Under the pieces are notes generated by a model, which ran no database searches, had not been told where the DNA came from, and saw only the letters and a program-made list of their open reading frames with translations. Below are positions 33,489-44,229 of a DNA stretch of 64,000 nucleotides, in pieces; within the stretch, counting starts at the first letter, position 1, and every line of letters starts with the position of its first letter. This DNA is from Bos javanicus. Its lineage: Eukaryota > Chordata > Mammalia > Artiodactyla > Bovidae. The translations under genes and the position numbers were made by a program. The stretch lies in the NCBI RefSeq assembly GCF_032452875.1, contig NC_083868.1, positions 97,618,537-97,682,536 on the forward strand, in the 5' to 3' direction.

Positions 33489-33802
33489 AAAAGTGAAAGT
33501 TGCTATGTGGTGTCCGACTCTATGCGACCCCATGGACTATACGGTCCATGGAATTCTCCAGGCCAGAATACTGGAGTGGGCAGCCTTTCCCTTCTCCAGG
33601 GGATCTTCCCAACTCAGAGATCGAAACCCAGGTCTTCCACATTGCAGGTGGATTCTTTACCAGCTAAGCCACAGGGAAGCACAAGAATACTGGAGTGGGT
33701 AGTCTATCCCTTCTCCAGCGGATCCTCCCAACCCAGGAATAGAACAGGGGTCTCCTATATTGCAGGTGGATTCTTTACCAGCTGAGCTACCAGGGAAGCC
33801 CT
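33489..33802 (-). mobile_element. Bov-tA SINE with duplicated head
   Basis: A complete antisense Bov-tA (33489-33683) is followed by a second partial unit (33684-33802) repeating 'aatactggagtgggtag', 'cccttctccagcggatcc' and the head 'ctgagctaccagggaagccc'. This gives a dimeric head. Confidence 0.87.
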
Positions 33803-35472
33803 GTAAAGGTTTGGCCTGCTTTAATTTAAGATTCCAATCTCACATAATCCAGTGAATACGTCTCATTCACTAGCTAAGGAGCGATAAGGTGAATCTTCCA
33901 TTTGGGAATAAAAACTCCATCAACATTAATCTCTTTTTACTTAAAGAGGGCTTTCAGTCTCACAAATCCTGCTCACAGTGCCAATTAATTTTTTGCCGAA
34001 AGTTTTCACTTTCATCTCAGGTTCAAAGGATTTGTTAACAAAATAAGCTATTTGTTATATACAATTTATCTAGCTTACTTTCAACACACTAAGAACAGAG
34101 AAATAGAAAAAGCAAAGAATACAGCACCAAATTGGGTTTTGACCAACATCCAGACTTAATCAGCACTGGGAAGTCCTGTGTCTCAGCACATCTGGAATCC
34201 CAATTGGAAAAGGGTCCCAGGCAGCGCATTTACTACATGAGTGAGACTTCAGCTCCTTGGAGGTAAAATCAAGGAGTTGAACAGTTTGACTTCAGAATAA
34301 ACATATAGATTAGATAGGTATCATTTGAAAATTTTTGAGAATTGCTTCTTTCCTATCTAGGAATGAGGTCTGTCTTAGGTTTATTGTTTTTTTTGGTAGG
34401 TTTATTGTTGTGTTTACAGGAGTCCAAAACATTTCTTGTGCTTATTTCTAGGCATTTTATGAATTTTTGTTGTGACTATTTTCTTTTTGGTCCAGAAATA
34501 TCCTTTCATCTCTCTCTCTCTAGTTCAATGTCTTACGGTTCTGGTATGTAGGTCTATTACTCTTAAACTGTTCTGAGCTGTTTTGGAGATGGAATATCCT
34601 GCCCCATGTAGTCGTTAGTGACTGAAGAAGAATAAAAGGGAAAGGCCAGTGTGGCTCTTATTACAGTCAAGTTGAGAAGTTTCATTCCCTTGTAGCGTTC
34701 TGTGATTTCAAAGGAAAGTTCCAACTCTAAAAGTGTGACTCCTCAATATGAAAGGACTAATCAATGCCTAAAATTGATTGTAAATGCAGTTCAGTTATTC
34801 CAGTTTACTTCAAGTGGGTTAAAATGGGTCAAATGGGTTAAAATAGGTTAAGATAGTGGTTTTCAAGTTTTCCCTTGGATTAATACAGACTGTAAAACTA
34901 GAATTTCTTTAATGAAATCAAGACTTTTCTCCAATGACCACATTTCTAAGAAATCTACCCCTTATTCAAAGAAATGTAAGCCCTAATTTTATTCTAAATT
35001 TCAGCTGTTTTGGGCAGCACAGTGTGCTAGAAATTCTCCAATCTCAGAACTGGTAAAAAAAAAAATGTTATTATGATTTTTAGTTGGCCAGATGATCATT
35101 GACCAATTAAAGCAATTTCTTGTTCCTTGGGAACTCCTATTCACTAAAAACAAATAAAAATAACACACTTTTGGTAATGACAAATTCTTATGTTTTTCAA
35201 TACCTATTTACCCTAATTTATCAATTCATAATATACAATAGTCTGTTTATATATACAGTTATAGATTTTTAAGGATTATGTCATACATTTTATTTATTTT
35301 TTCTTTTTCCATTTTCTTTTTATTTCAAATACAAACATGCACAAACATAAATGTATTGAAGCAAAGAAATGAAATACGAATAGTCACAGCTATCAGGACT
35401 GTGAATAATTATAATCTTTTTGTTTGACTTTTTTCCAGGAAGATATGGCATTCCTTTTAGCTTAAATAAAAT
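33803..35472. other. Unassigned AT-rich sequence
   Basis: Holds a small tandem patch of 'gggttaaaa'-like units at 34820-34860. The 34340-34560 part vaguely resembles antisense L1 coding sequence but is too diverged to call. No exon recognised. Confidence 0.4.
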
Positions 35473-35680
35473 AGTGGTGGCTTAGACGGTAAAGCGTCTG
35501 CCCGCAATGAAGGAGACCTGGGTTCGATTCCTGGGTTGGGAAGATCTCCTGGAGAAGGAAATGGCAATCCACTCCAGCACTCTTGCCTGGAAAATCCCAT
35601 GGACGGAGGAGCCTGATGGGCTACAGTCTATGGGGTCGCAAAGAGTCGGACACTACTGAGCGACTTCACTTTCACTTATG
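35473..35680 (+). mobile_element. Bov-tA SINE, young-looking
   Basis: Close to consensus: 'ggtggcttagacggtaaag', 'gggttcgattcctgggttgg', then the body ending 'gagcgacttcactttcac'. Similar 'taaaatag' strings lie on both sides (35466-35473 and near 35683-35690). Confidence 0.92.
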
Positions 35681-36654
35681 TAAAATAGTAGCTGGAAAAA
35701 ACTTTTGTTATTTAAAAAATCACCTGTGATAGCATGAGTTATAAAAAAGTTGTCCGTTTATTGTTGCCTTTTCCTTCTTTTGAAAATTCTTTGTACTGGG
35801 CATTTGTGATCAACTCCAGCTTTCCTCATGGTCCTTTGGGCATGCCCCTTCACTCACTAAGTTGAGAACATGTTTTTCTGCAAGTGCTTGATCAGAGTGC
35901 AAGGATGTGGCTTCTGTGCTTCAAAACATGGTAGCTGGTTTAGTGATTTATCTGATGGGAGGTTTTCTCTGGAGGAGCAGTGCTGCTGATGTCTCTCTTA
36001 TTCAGCCACCTCTGCTTCATTGAACACAGCTTACACCAGATTTGAAAGCAAATGGGAGACAGTGTGGTAAACCACAGGCAGAAAGACAGAGCTCTTGAGT
36101 ATTCCTGACCAAATAAAGGCCTGACAAGGAAGAATATGTGTTGACAGCATTTCTTAGGACATGCTTCAAGGATCACATTAAAACATTTCCACAGGGTACA
36201 GGCTTCAATCAGCAGAAGATGTTCTTGTATCCCAAGTACCATAGGGTCGAGTTCGCCAATGACCCTAGCATAGCAGCCAATATAGGAGCTGCTAGAGCAA
36301 TTAAACAGATTTCATTATCAGCAAAAGCTCATGGCCAACTATTAAACAAACTTTTATGCATTATTATAGTCAGGTCCCTTCCAGAAACATCCAGACTAAT
36401 CTAATTGAATTGGATATCAAAGTAAGGATACATTTATTAAAAGGGAAGATTTGTTCTTCCATCCTATATGACATCTTAAGAAATTCTTCTACTTCATCCA
36501 ATTAACAAAATATATAATTTGCTAAGGATAAATTCTCCCAAGGATACTTTTCTGAGAAATACATGTATTTTCTTCCAGAAGTTTTACTGATTTTGGATTC
36601 ATAATCACCTAATGTTAATTATCTACCATGTTAGGAATTGAATTCCAACAAACT
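35681..36654. other. Unassigned sequence
   Basis: Overlapping frames of 88 and 100 codons at 35940-36404 were examined; neither shows a recognisable domain. No repeat assigned. Confidence 0.4.
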
Positions 36655-36775
36655 ATAACAGCCATTGTTCTTTAAAATTTATAGTTGAGAAAAGAGAGAC
36701 TTAAAGAGGTTAAAGAATTTACCCAAGATCACATAAATAGTAAGTGGAAATAAACTCAGGTTGAATCATGCAAAC
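36655..36775 (-). mobile_element. MIR SINE fragment
   Basis: 'tagttgagaaaagagagac', 'ttaaagaggttaaagaat' and 'acccaagatcacataaat' are the antisense MIR core. Confidence 0.7.
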
Positions 36776-37454
36776 TAATTATATTCCCTTCTTACAGCAC
36801 TTTTATTATGTATTTATAAAAAGCAATTGTTATTTCACCAGATGTGTATTGTGCTCATCTCATTAATGAAGTCTCATTCTATGTGATGTGAAAAATGTTT
36901 ATGCTAATCAAACTTACCAGGGATTTGTTCATAGAACAATAAAACTATTTTATTACCTAGTTATCTCATAAATGTTTCACATTGTCTTTACCAGTGTGGA
37001 AAAGATGGGAACAATTTGAATATGAAGCATTTCCCCCAAAGACAAGGTGGAATTTTTGGACTGTGACCATTAGCTTATAGTATTGTACTTCTCAGAGTTC
37101 ATGGCTTTTATTTTCCTTTCAAAACTTGTGGGGTCTTAGGGAGAAGCGTAAGTAGGAACATGTAAAATTGCAATATGTGAGGACTAAAACTTGAGAGATT
37201 ATAGCTTATAAACAATTTGGTTTCTCTTAGAGATACTTTGGATTTGTTTGATGGTGTCTCCCCCTCTTCTTTCAGTCTTGAGAGTTCACTGAACTCAGAA
37301 CATTGAGAAGAGACTGTCTATTCCTCATCTTAAGCCATCCTTTAGTTAGCAATCTTGAATAGACAATTGATTATGTTAAAAATTCCAGAGGATTAATTTC
37401 TCCAGTTTCTCTAGTAACCTATGTAGTCCAGTGTCCATAGTTATTTTTTTTAAA
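36776..37454. other. Unassigned AT-rich sequence
   Basis: No gene or repeat recognised. Confidence 0.4.
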
Positions 37455-37522
37455 TGAACAGTGTCCAGAACAGTATCCAGCACATGATAGGCACTTGATA
37501 AATGCTTGGTGAATGAAAGATA
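37455..37522 (+). mobile_element. MIR/L2-type 3' end fragment
   Basis: 'gtatccagcacatgatagg', 'cacttgataaatgcttgg' and 'tgaatgaaag' match the shared 3' terminus of MIR and L2. Confidence 0.6.
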
Positions 37523-38169
37523 AACCCATCTGTTATCCTCAGAGGAGATGGAAAGGCAAGAAGGCTCTTTGCAAAAGTGAGATAAATTGAGACTAAGAAG
37601 GAAAATTGTATTGAAATGAGACTCAAGTGGGGGAAGAATGTCCTTCATCTGTAGGGGCTTTTGGTATTAAGAAAAACAAAACAAAATTTTTAAACAAAAT
37701 TATTTTAACAACAGTGAGAAGAAAATTAATTTTAGTAGTTTTGTAATTCAAATATAAATCACTATTAAGTTGAGCTGGTAGGACAATAACAACAAATGGC
37801 ATAAAGGACAGTAATGGGAAAAAATATATATTTTATGACTATATTATAACAACTAAATAGTTCTTAGACTTGATGGAATGAAATAACATATTAGAATCTC
37901 ATAACTTGAGCCTGAGCATTGCATGCACAAAAAGGTCCAAAGCTGTATAACAAAGGTATTGAAAAGAGACCTATGATATAAATTACTAAACAATTCAGTC
38001 ACTAATCCCTGAGAAGCACACATGTGGCATAGAACAAAGCAGCACAGCAAGAGGTCTGAGAATAGAACTGTCATTGAAACTAATCGACTGAAGGAGAGAT
38101 AGAACTTAAGAGTTTGAATCTAACCATGTTATTTGATTGTAAAAATTTTAAAAAGTTAACATTCCATAG
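37523..38169. other. Unassigned AT-rich sequence
   Basis: Probably old repeat debris leading into the L1/HAL1 block. Nothing definite seen. Confidence 0.35.
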
Positions 38170-39420
38170 AGGGTTCTAATAGGACTGGAGTTTCATAATA
38201 TAACATGTATCCAAAATGTCTAGAATACAATCCAAAATTACTCAACATACAAAGGAGCAGGAAAATATGACCAATTCTCAAGTGAAAATGCAACCAACAG
38301 ATTCAAACCTGCAGATAACCCAGATGTTGGAATTATTAGACTTTAAAGCAGTGATTATAATCTTCCTCCAAGAGGTGAAATTGAACACATTTGAAATGAA
38401 TGAAAGATAGAAAATTTGAGGATAGAAATAGAAATTATATACAAAAGAGCCAAACTGAGATTTCAGAGCTGAAAAATACTTGTGAAAAAAAATTCACTGG
38501 ATGGGCTCAATGCAGAATTGAGATGATGGAGAAAAGAGTCAGTGAATCTGAACATTAACCAATAGAAATCATCCAGTGTAAACTAACTGAGAGAGAAAAG
38601 GTTAAAAAAAAATAAGCAAACCATTAGTACTTACGGGACAATATTTTAAGACATAACATGTGTGCCACTGCAGTCCCAGAAAGAAAAGGAAGGAGAATGG
38701 TGCAGAAAAAATATTTGAGAAATAATGGCTGAAAACTTTCCAATTTGGTGAAATACATAAGGTTACAAAATAAACTCAAAGAAAACCACACCTGACACAT
38801 TATAATTAAACTGCTGAAAACCAAAGGTAAAGAAAAAAAATTTTGAAAGCAGCCAGAAAAAACATTTTACACAGAGCCTAAAAGACAGTGGAATAATGTC
38901 TTTAAAGTGCTTAAAGAAAAGAGTTGTTAACTAACAATTCTACATCTAATGAAAATATCCTTCAGAAGTGATGGGGAAATATGGATATCCTCAGAGGGAG
39001 AAAACTAAAATTCATTGCCAGCAGATCTTTTCTAAAAGAAATGATAAAGGAAGCTCTTCAAGTGAAAGGGAAATGATTCGAGAGGGAAAACTGAAACATT
39101 GGGAATGAAGGAAGGACAAATACTTTGGGGTAAAAGTAATAGCATATTTTTCCTAATAAATTCTTTAAAATATATATGACTATGACAGCAAAAATATAAA
39201 ATTAGTGGAGGTTTCAATGTATGTAGATGTTGTAAATGGCAACTACAACATAAGAAGGGGGAAGGCTAAGGGGACTTAGGTAATTGTAAAGCTTCTACAT
39301 TTTACAAAGTGCTAATATTAACTCTAAATGGATGCATATAAAATTTAAACCCAGAGTACTTTAAGGACCTTTATAAATAATTGAATTTGAAAGGAAAAAA
39401 AGTCAATTAAGATTTTAAAG
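38170..39420 (+). mobile_element. HAL1/L1M-type LINE relic
   Basis: Sense sequence with 'aaataatggctgaaaactt', 'ttaaactgctgaaaacc', 'gaaagcagccagaaaaaac', 'aagacagtggaataatg' and 'aatatccttcagaagtg'. These blocks fit a HAL1 or old L1 element. The reading frame is destroyed. Confidence 0.6.
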
Positions 39421-39706
39421 TTTTGTAGCATTTGTTGAGAAAGGGAAACTTCATCAACTCAGGCCTAAAAATTACATACATTATTACTCTGAAATCAATG
39501 ATTTACCCTCATATTCTTACTGCAGTCTACATGGCTTTAATTTCTTCAAGTTCAGCTCAATAAAAATGTCTGGCAGTTGGCATTATATACCTGGGCCAGA
39601 TAATTAAGTAGTGTTACTTCCCATTATCACAGCTTTAAGAAAACCTTCAATTAAGCATTTCATGATTTTTTTCTCTTTGACCTTGGTTTCTGGTGACTTT
39701 TACTCC
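39421..39706. other. Unassigned spacer
   Basis: No feature recognised. Confidence 0.4.
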
Positions 39707-39717
39707 TCAGTTTTCCT

Positions 39718-39990
39718 GCTGCTGCTGCTAAGTCACTTCAGTCATCTCCCACTCTGTGTGACCCCATAGACGGCAGCCCATCAGGCTCCGCTGTCCCTGG
39801 GATTCTCCAGGCAAGAGCACTGGAGTGGGTTGCCATTTCCTTCTCCAATGCATGAAAGTGAAAAGTGAAAGTGAAGTTGCTCAGTCGTGGCCGAGTCCTA
39901 GAGACCCCATGGACAGCAGCCTACCAGGCTCCTTCGTCCATGGGATTTTCCAGGCAAGAGTACTGGAGTGGGGTGCCATTGCCTTTTCCA
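39718..39990 (-). mobile_element. Bov-A2 SINE, full dimer with target duplication
   Basis: Antisense, with GCT-repeat tail, both units and linker. Perfect 11-bp duplications 'tcagttttcct' at 39707-39717 and 39991-40001. Confidence 0.94.
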
Positions 39991-40004
39991 TCAGTTTTCC
40001 TGAG

Positions 40005-41140
40005 GATTGAACAATTATTGGTCAGGAAAACACTTGAAAAAGATGAAGTTGGATTAATACCTTGAACTATATATAATAAGATAAATTCCAAGTGGATTAA
40101 AAAAAAAGTAAAAAAAACTATGCTAGTAGGGACTTTCCTGGTGGTCCAGTGGTTAAGAATATCTACCCTGCAATGCAGGGATGCAGGTTCAATCCTGATC
40201 CAGGAACGAATACCCCACATGCCATGAAGCAACTGAGCCCGTGTGCCACAACTATTGAAGCCTGAGTCCTGGAGCCCACATCCTGCAGCTACGAAGCTTG
40301 CACGCCACAACTGGAGAGAGTCCATGCACTGCAGTGAAAGACCCTGCACAATGAAGCGAAGATCTTGTGTGCCACAACTGAGACCTGATGCAGCCAGATA
40401 AATTTAAAAAAACCCAACAAACTATGTTACTGCAAGGAAAAACATGATGTGTTCCTTTATAAGTGCTGAATGGGGAAGGTCTTTCTGTGATTCAAAATTC
40501 AGAGACTCTGAAAGAGAAGATTTGACAAATTCAACTACATACATAAAAAACGTCTTTGTAGCAACAATAACATACCAAGTCAAAAGACAGTGAAAGTATG
40601 TGCTGCTCAGACACAAGAAAGCCTGAATTCCCAAAGAACTTCTAGAAATTGAGAGAAGTCCAAAAACTCAGTAGGAAAATAGGTAAAGAATAAGAACAGA
40701 CAGTTCACAGAAAAAGAAATATACATTTCCCCTCAACTTATGTTAAGTTGCTTAACCTCATTCACAAAAAGAAAGTCACAAATTAAATCTGTAGAACTGA
40801 GATATCTTAAAGGAAGGGGAACAAAATGGCATCATCTCTATCTGGAAAAATTTGACAATATTTTGTAAAACTTTTTGACCAAGAAAAAAAAAGACCACAC
40901 AATGGTGTTCATTATAATACTATTTGTAATAGCAAAAGAAATACTGGAAACAACCCATATGGCCATCAGTTAGAGAACGGTTGAATAAAATATGGTATAT
41001 ACACAAAATGAAGTACTAAGCTGCTGCAAAGGAATGAGGACTATCTCTACATACTGTTATAATAAAACTATTTCCAGATATACTATTAAGTGCAAAAAAC
41101 AAGATGGAGAAAAGTATATATATTACATAGCACTGTTTTT
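40005..41140 (+). mobile_element. Old L1 (L1M-type) ORF2 end and 3'UTR, split by CHR SINE
   Basis: Sense L1 blocks: 'ggattaataccttgaact', 'ggtctttctgtgattc', 'agatttgacaaattcaac', 'cctcattcacaaaaagaaag', 'atactatttgtaatagc' and 'aaacaacccatatggccatc'. Interrupted at 40123-40418. No frame survives. Confidence 0.75.
40123..40418 (+). mobile_element. Long CHR SINE (CHRL-type)
   Basis: 'gggactttcctggtggtcc' head, 'gcaggttcaatcctgatcc', a long body with 'gcccgtgtgccacaac' repeated near 40370, and a terminal A-rich tail. Flanked by 'aaactatg' at 40115-40122 and 40419-40426. Confidence 0.9.
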
Positions 41141-41405
41141 TTTTTTTTTTAATTCAAGGCAGGAGGAGAAGGGGACGACAGAGAATGAGATGGCTGGATG
41201 GCATCACTGAGTCGATGGACGTGAGTCTGGGTGAACTCCAGGAGTTGGTGATGGACAGGGAGGCCTGGCATGCTGCAATTCATGGGGTCGCAAAGAGTCG
41301 GACACGACTGAGCGACAGAACTGAACTGAACTGATAGTCTATTTACAATGTTGTGTTTATTTCTGCTGTACAGCAAAGTGACTCAGTTAAACATATACAT
41401 ACATT
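41130..41405 (-). mobile_element. Ruminant L1 3' end, split by BovB
   Basis: T-run at 41137-41151 (L1 tail) and, beyond the BovB, 'tctatttacaatgttgtg' and 'ctgctgtacagcaaagtgac'. Short 5'-truncated antisense copy. Confidence 0.72.
41157..41335 (+). mobile_element. BovB LINE, short 3' fragment
   Basis: Sense BovB last ~180 bp ending 'gacagaactgaactgaactg', with the AACTG-repeat tail typical of the family. Close to consensus, so probably recent. Confidence 0.92.
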
Positions 41406-41535
41406 TCTATTTTTGAGTTGTGCTGAGTCTTTGTTGCTGCACTTGGGGGAGCTGAGAGTTGCTGAGAGTGGGGGCTACTTTCTGGTTGCAACGCATGGGC
41501 TTCTCATTGCAGTGGCTTTTCTTTGTTCCCATGCC
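41406..41535 (-). mobile_element. Long CHR SINE fragment
   Basis: Antisense body only: 'gttgtgctgagtctttg', 'gggggctactttctgg', 'ggcttctcattgcagtggc'. The head is missing. Confidence 0.75.
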
Positions 41536-43649
41536 CATCTCTGATGTGTTTACTGTTCCCTGGGCAGCCAGGCCTGAGTCACATACCCAGCTTTGGAGGA
41601 GGTGGGAGGCAGCTCACTGGAGCTGCAGGAACTGGGCATGGGAAGGGGTATTCCTCCAGGGAAAATTTGCATGTACTGGATCTGGGAGTGGGGTAAAAGC
41701 AACACATACCCACTGTAGGGGAAGTTTGGTGACCAGAAACTTGATCAGCATGTAAAGAAGAGAGTTAACAGTTCATCCTCAGGGTGCAAGGAGAAATTAG
41801 GAGGAAAGGACATTAGGAAGTCAAGAGAGAGGAAAACATTTGGCATCCACGCAGTGGGAGTCTACAGAGATTAGTAAAATAATCACTGAGCAGCCCTGAG
41901 GACCCAATTAAAGTTAGATAGTGTGGATTTGTCATTAAGTCATTAAACGTGATTTTCAGTAGCCTCATAGCAGGAAGGAAGAAAGGCCTTTTTACTGTAG
42001 TTTTCCCAGGGCTGGGGATTGGCCTAAGGGTGGGGAGAAGTCAGGTGCTAGCAAAGTCATGGTTAAGATGGGGTCCAGGCTGAGGTGTGATGAAAGGGAA
42101 AGTAAATGGTGGGTGGTGGACCACGAATGGGGGAGGGTCAAAGAACTAAAGGTCAAAAAGCAGATAAAAAGTCATTTTAGCAGGGGCCGTGGAGTGTAGA
42201 TGAGGAAGGGTAAGTCTTCTGGAGGTACAAGATATGTGGGTAGGGTACAGACAGAAGGTATAGACAGACACACAGGTCCTGCTGCAGGTTGGGTTCTCTA
42301 GGGACCAGGTGCTGAAATGGAGTAAGGAGTGCAAAAGGTGTATTGAGGAGCTAACAGGATGGGTGCAGAAAGAGAAGAGAAGGACTGGCCAGGTGGAGCC
42401 ATCAGACCAGGACACAGACCTGACAAGCCCTTTGTCATCCAGACCTGGAGCTCCTGGACAAGGAATGCCAGTTAGAGCAGCTCTGTTTTGAGTAGGAATG
42501 ACTGGGCCCTTGAACCACTATCTTGCTTAATGATTGGCTTTGGGCCATGTGGAAAGGAACACGAACTCCCCTAGAAAGCTGAGGCAGACTTTGGAGGAGC
42601 TGACAATTGGAGGCAGTCAGCTAACTGCGCTCCTCACACCTGGACAGCTGGTCCTTTCTTGACGGGGGAATCTGAGGTATCACCACCACAGGTATCTTTG
42701 TGCAAATCAGAAAAAGGCACTTCTTCTGGAAGTTCGAGACTCTGGTGGTATTTGGAGGTGAGGGGACGCACCCCTGCCTGGGAGCAGATCCCAGGGTGCA
42801 CAGCTTGGTGAGCAGAGCAGCCCCCATTCACTCCTCTGTCTGGGTGCCTTGAACAATGTGCAAACTGCAAAGCTATATGCAGTGACCCTGATGGACAAAC
42901 TGTAAAATCAGCGGTTGTAGTAACCACCCCCTTTTCCTCCTCAGCAGAATCCAGAAAGTGTCCACTTCCTCCCCAGGCAGGGAAAAGCGAGATCCTACTG
43001 AGTCTTGAATGATCTCGACCAATCATGATACTCCCATCCTCTTTGCTAAGGATTGGCTCAGGAATCTGGGTTTAAACCAATTACTTTGTGTGTTTGCCTG
43101 TTATTGGTCCAGGGGTGGGGAGTTGATCCAATCAGATATGGTTGGAGGAGAGTTCCTGCCCTCACTGGTGCTAGGACAACAGCAAGAGAGTATGTGGGGC
43201 CAGTGCTTTGAGCAGCCACCCTGAACTCTTGAGGGCAGCCAGCCTCTGATTAGGTCTACAGAGTAGGGAGATGGCAAGAACCTTTGTCCCTGGATCTTGA
43301 TGGTGTTGTTGAGATGCTCAGTCATGCAGCCCTGAAGTCCAGTCCGCCCTGAACAATTCCTACGATATAAATATTGCAGTTAGTTAAGCCAGCCTGAGTT
43401 GGGGGTTTAGATTCTTGTAGCCCAAGTTTCCTGATACTAGGGTATTAGAGGAATTAGAGCAAGTAAGCTGAGAGGAGCCCCAGAGTGATGGCAAAGGAAA
43501 AAGGTAAAGGGGTCACTTCTGGTTAACTTTATGGAGTACAGGCTGGTAAACTGTCCTTAAAGTTGGGACAGTGGTGACCTGGGCCAGGGGTACTGTAAAG
43601 AGAGAGAAGAAAATTTAAAAGAGGGGTTGCTGCTAGGGGCTGAGAAACC
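41536..43649. other. Unassigned, GC-richer sequence
   Basis: About 2.1 kb of higher GC without a named repeat. 42285-42480 resembles an old interspersed repeat ('gggttctctagggaccagg', 'aaaaggtgtattgagg'), and 43015-43145 holds 'attggctcagg'/'attggtcc' motifs seen again near 51690. Frames of 130 codons or less, none with a recognised domain. Confidence 0.35.
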
Positions 43650-44012
43650 ATATTCCGTTTTATTAAAAGCTTGGGCTCTGGGCTCAGAATGCTTAAGCTC
43701 AAACTCAGCTGGTAAAGAATCTGCCTGCAGTGCGGGAGACCTGGGTTCCATCGCTGGGTTGGGAAGATCCCCTGGAGAAGGGAACAGCTATCCACTCTAG
43801 TATTCTTGCCTGGAGAATTCTGTGGACTGTATAGTCCATGGGGTCGCAAAGAGTCAGACACAACCAAACGACTTTCACTTTTCATCATTTGATAGTTGTG
43901 TCGTTTTTGGCAACTTAATCTCTCTGGACCACAATTTCTTCATCTTCAAAGGGTGGTATTAATACTAAGGACTGAATCAGATAGTACTTACCAGGTACTT
44001 AGTAAAACTCAA
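43650..44012 (+). mobile_element. MIR SINE, interrupted by Bov-tA
   Basis: MIR head at 43650-43693 ('agcttgggctctgggctcag') and core at 43880-44012 ('ggcaacttaatctctctgg', 'caatttcttcatcttcaaag', 'gtggtattaatac'), separated by a Bov-tA. A second Bov-tA lies immediately after. Confidence 0.72.
43694..43879 (+). mobile_element. Bov-tA SINE inside MIR
   Basis: Head starts at 'cagctggtaaagaatctgcc', 'gggttccatcgctgggttgg', then the body ends 'cgactttcacttttca'. The first bases of the tRNA head are missing. Confidence 0.88.
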
Positions 44013-44013
44013 T

Positions 44014-44216
44014 GAAAGTAAAAGTGAAAGTCACTCAGTTGTATCTGACTCTTTGCCACCCCATGGATGACTATACAGTCCATGGAATTATCCAGGCCAG
44101 AATACTGTAGTGGATAGCTGGTCCCTTCTCCAGGGGATCTTCCTAACCTAGGAATTGAACTCCGGTCTCCCGCATTGCAGGCAGATTCTTTACCAGCTGA
44201 ACCAACAGGGAAGCCC
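44014..44216 (-). mobile_element. Bov-tA SINE with 13-bp target duplication
   Basis: Antisense body from 'gaaagtaaaagtgaaagtc', head ending 'aaccaacagggaagccc'. Perfect duplications 'agtaaaactcaat' at 44001-44013 and 44217-44229. Confidence 0.94.
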
Positions 44217-44229
44217 AGTAAAACTCAAT

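Noticed and set aside
35473..35560. tRNA genes at SINE heads (A/B-box-like ggttcgattcc motifs, here and in all Bov-tA/CHR copies)
   Set aside because: They are tRNA-derived SINE heads that continue into Bov-A or CHR bodies, without a clean cloverleaf or terminator.
35940..36404. Overlapping frames of 100 and 88 codons
   Set aside because: No motif or family resemblance; overlapping opposite-strand frames of this size are expected by chance in AT-rich DNA.
42634..43026. 130-codon minus-strand frame in the GC-richer block
   Set aside because: No domain, no start or splice context, and overlapping frames exist on the same strand; GC content alone favours long frames.
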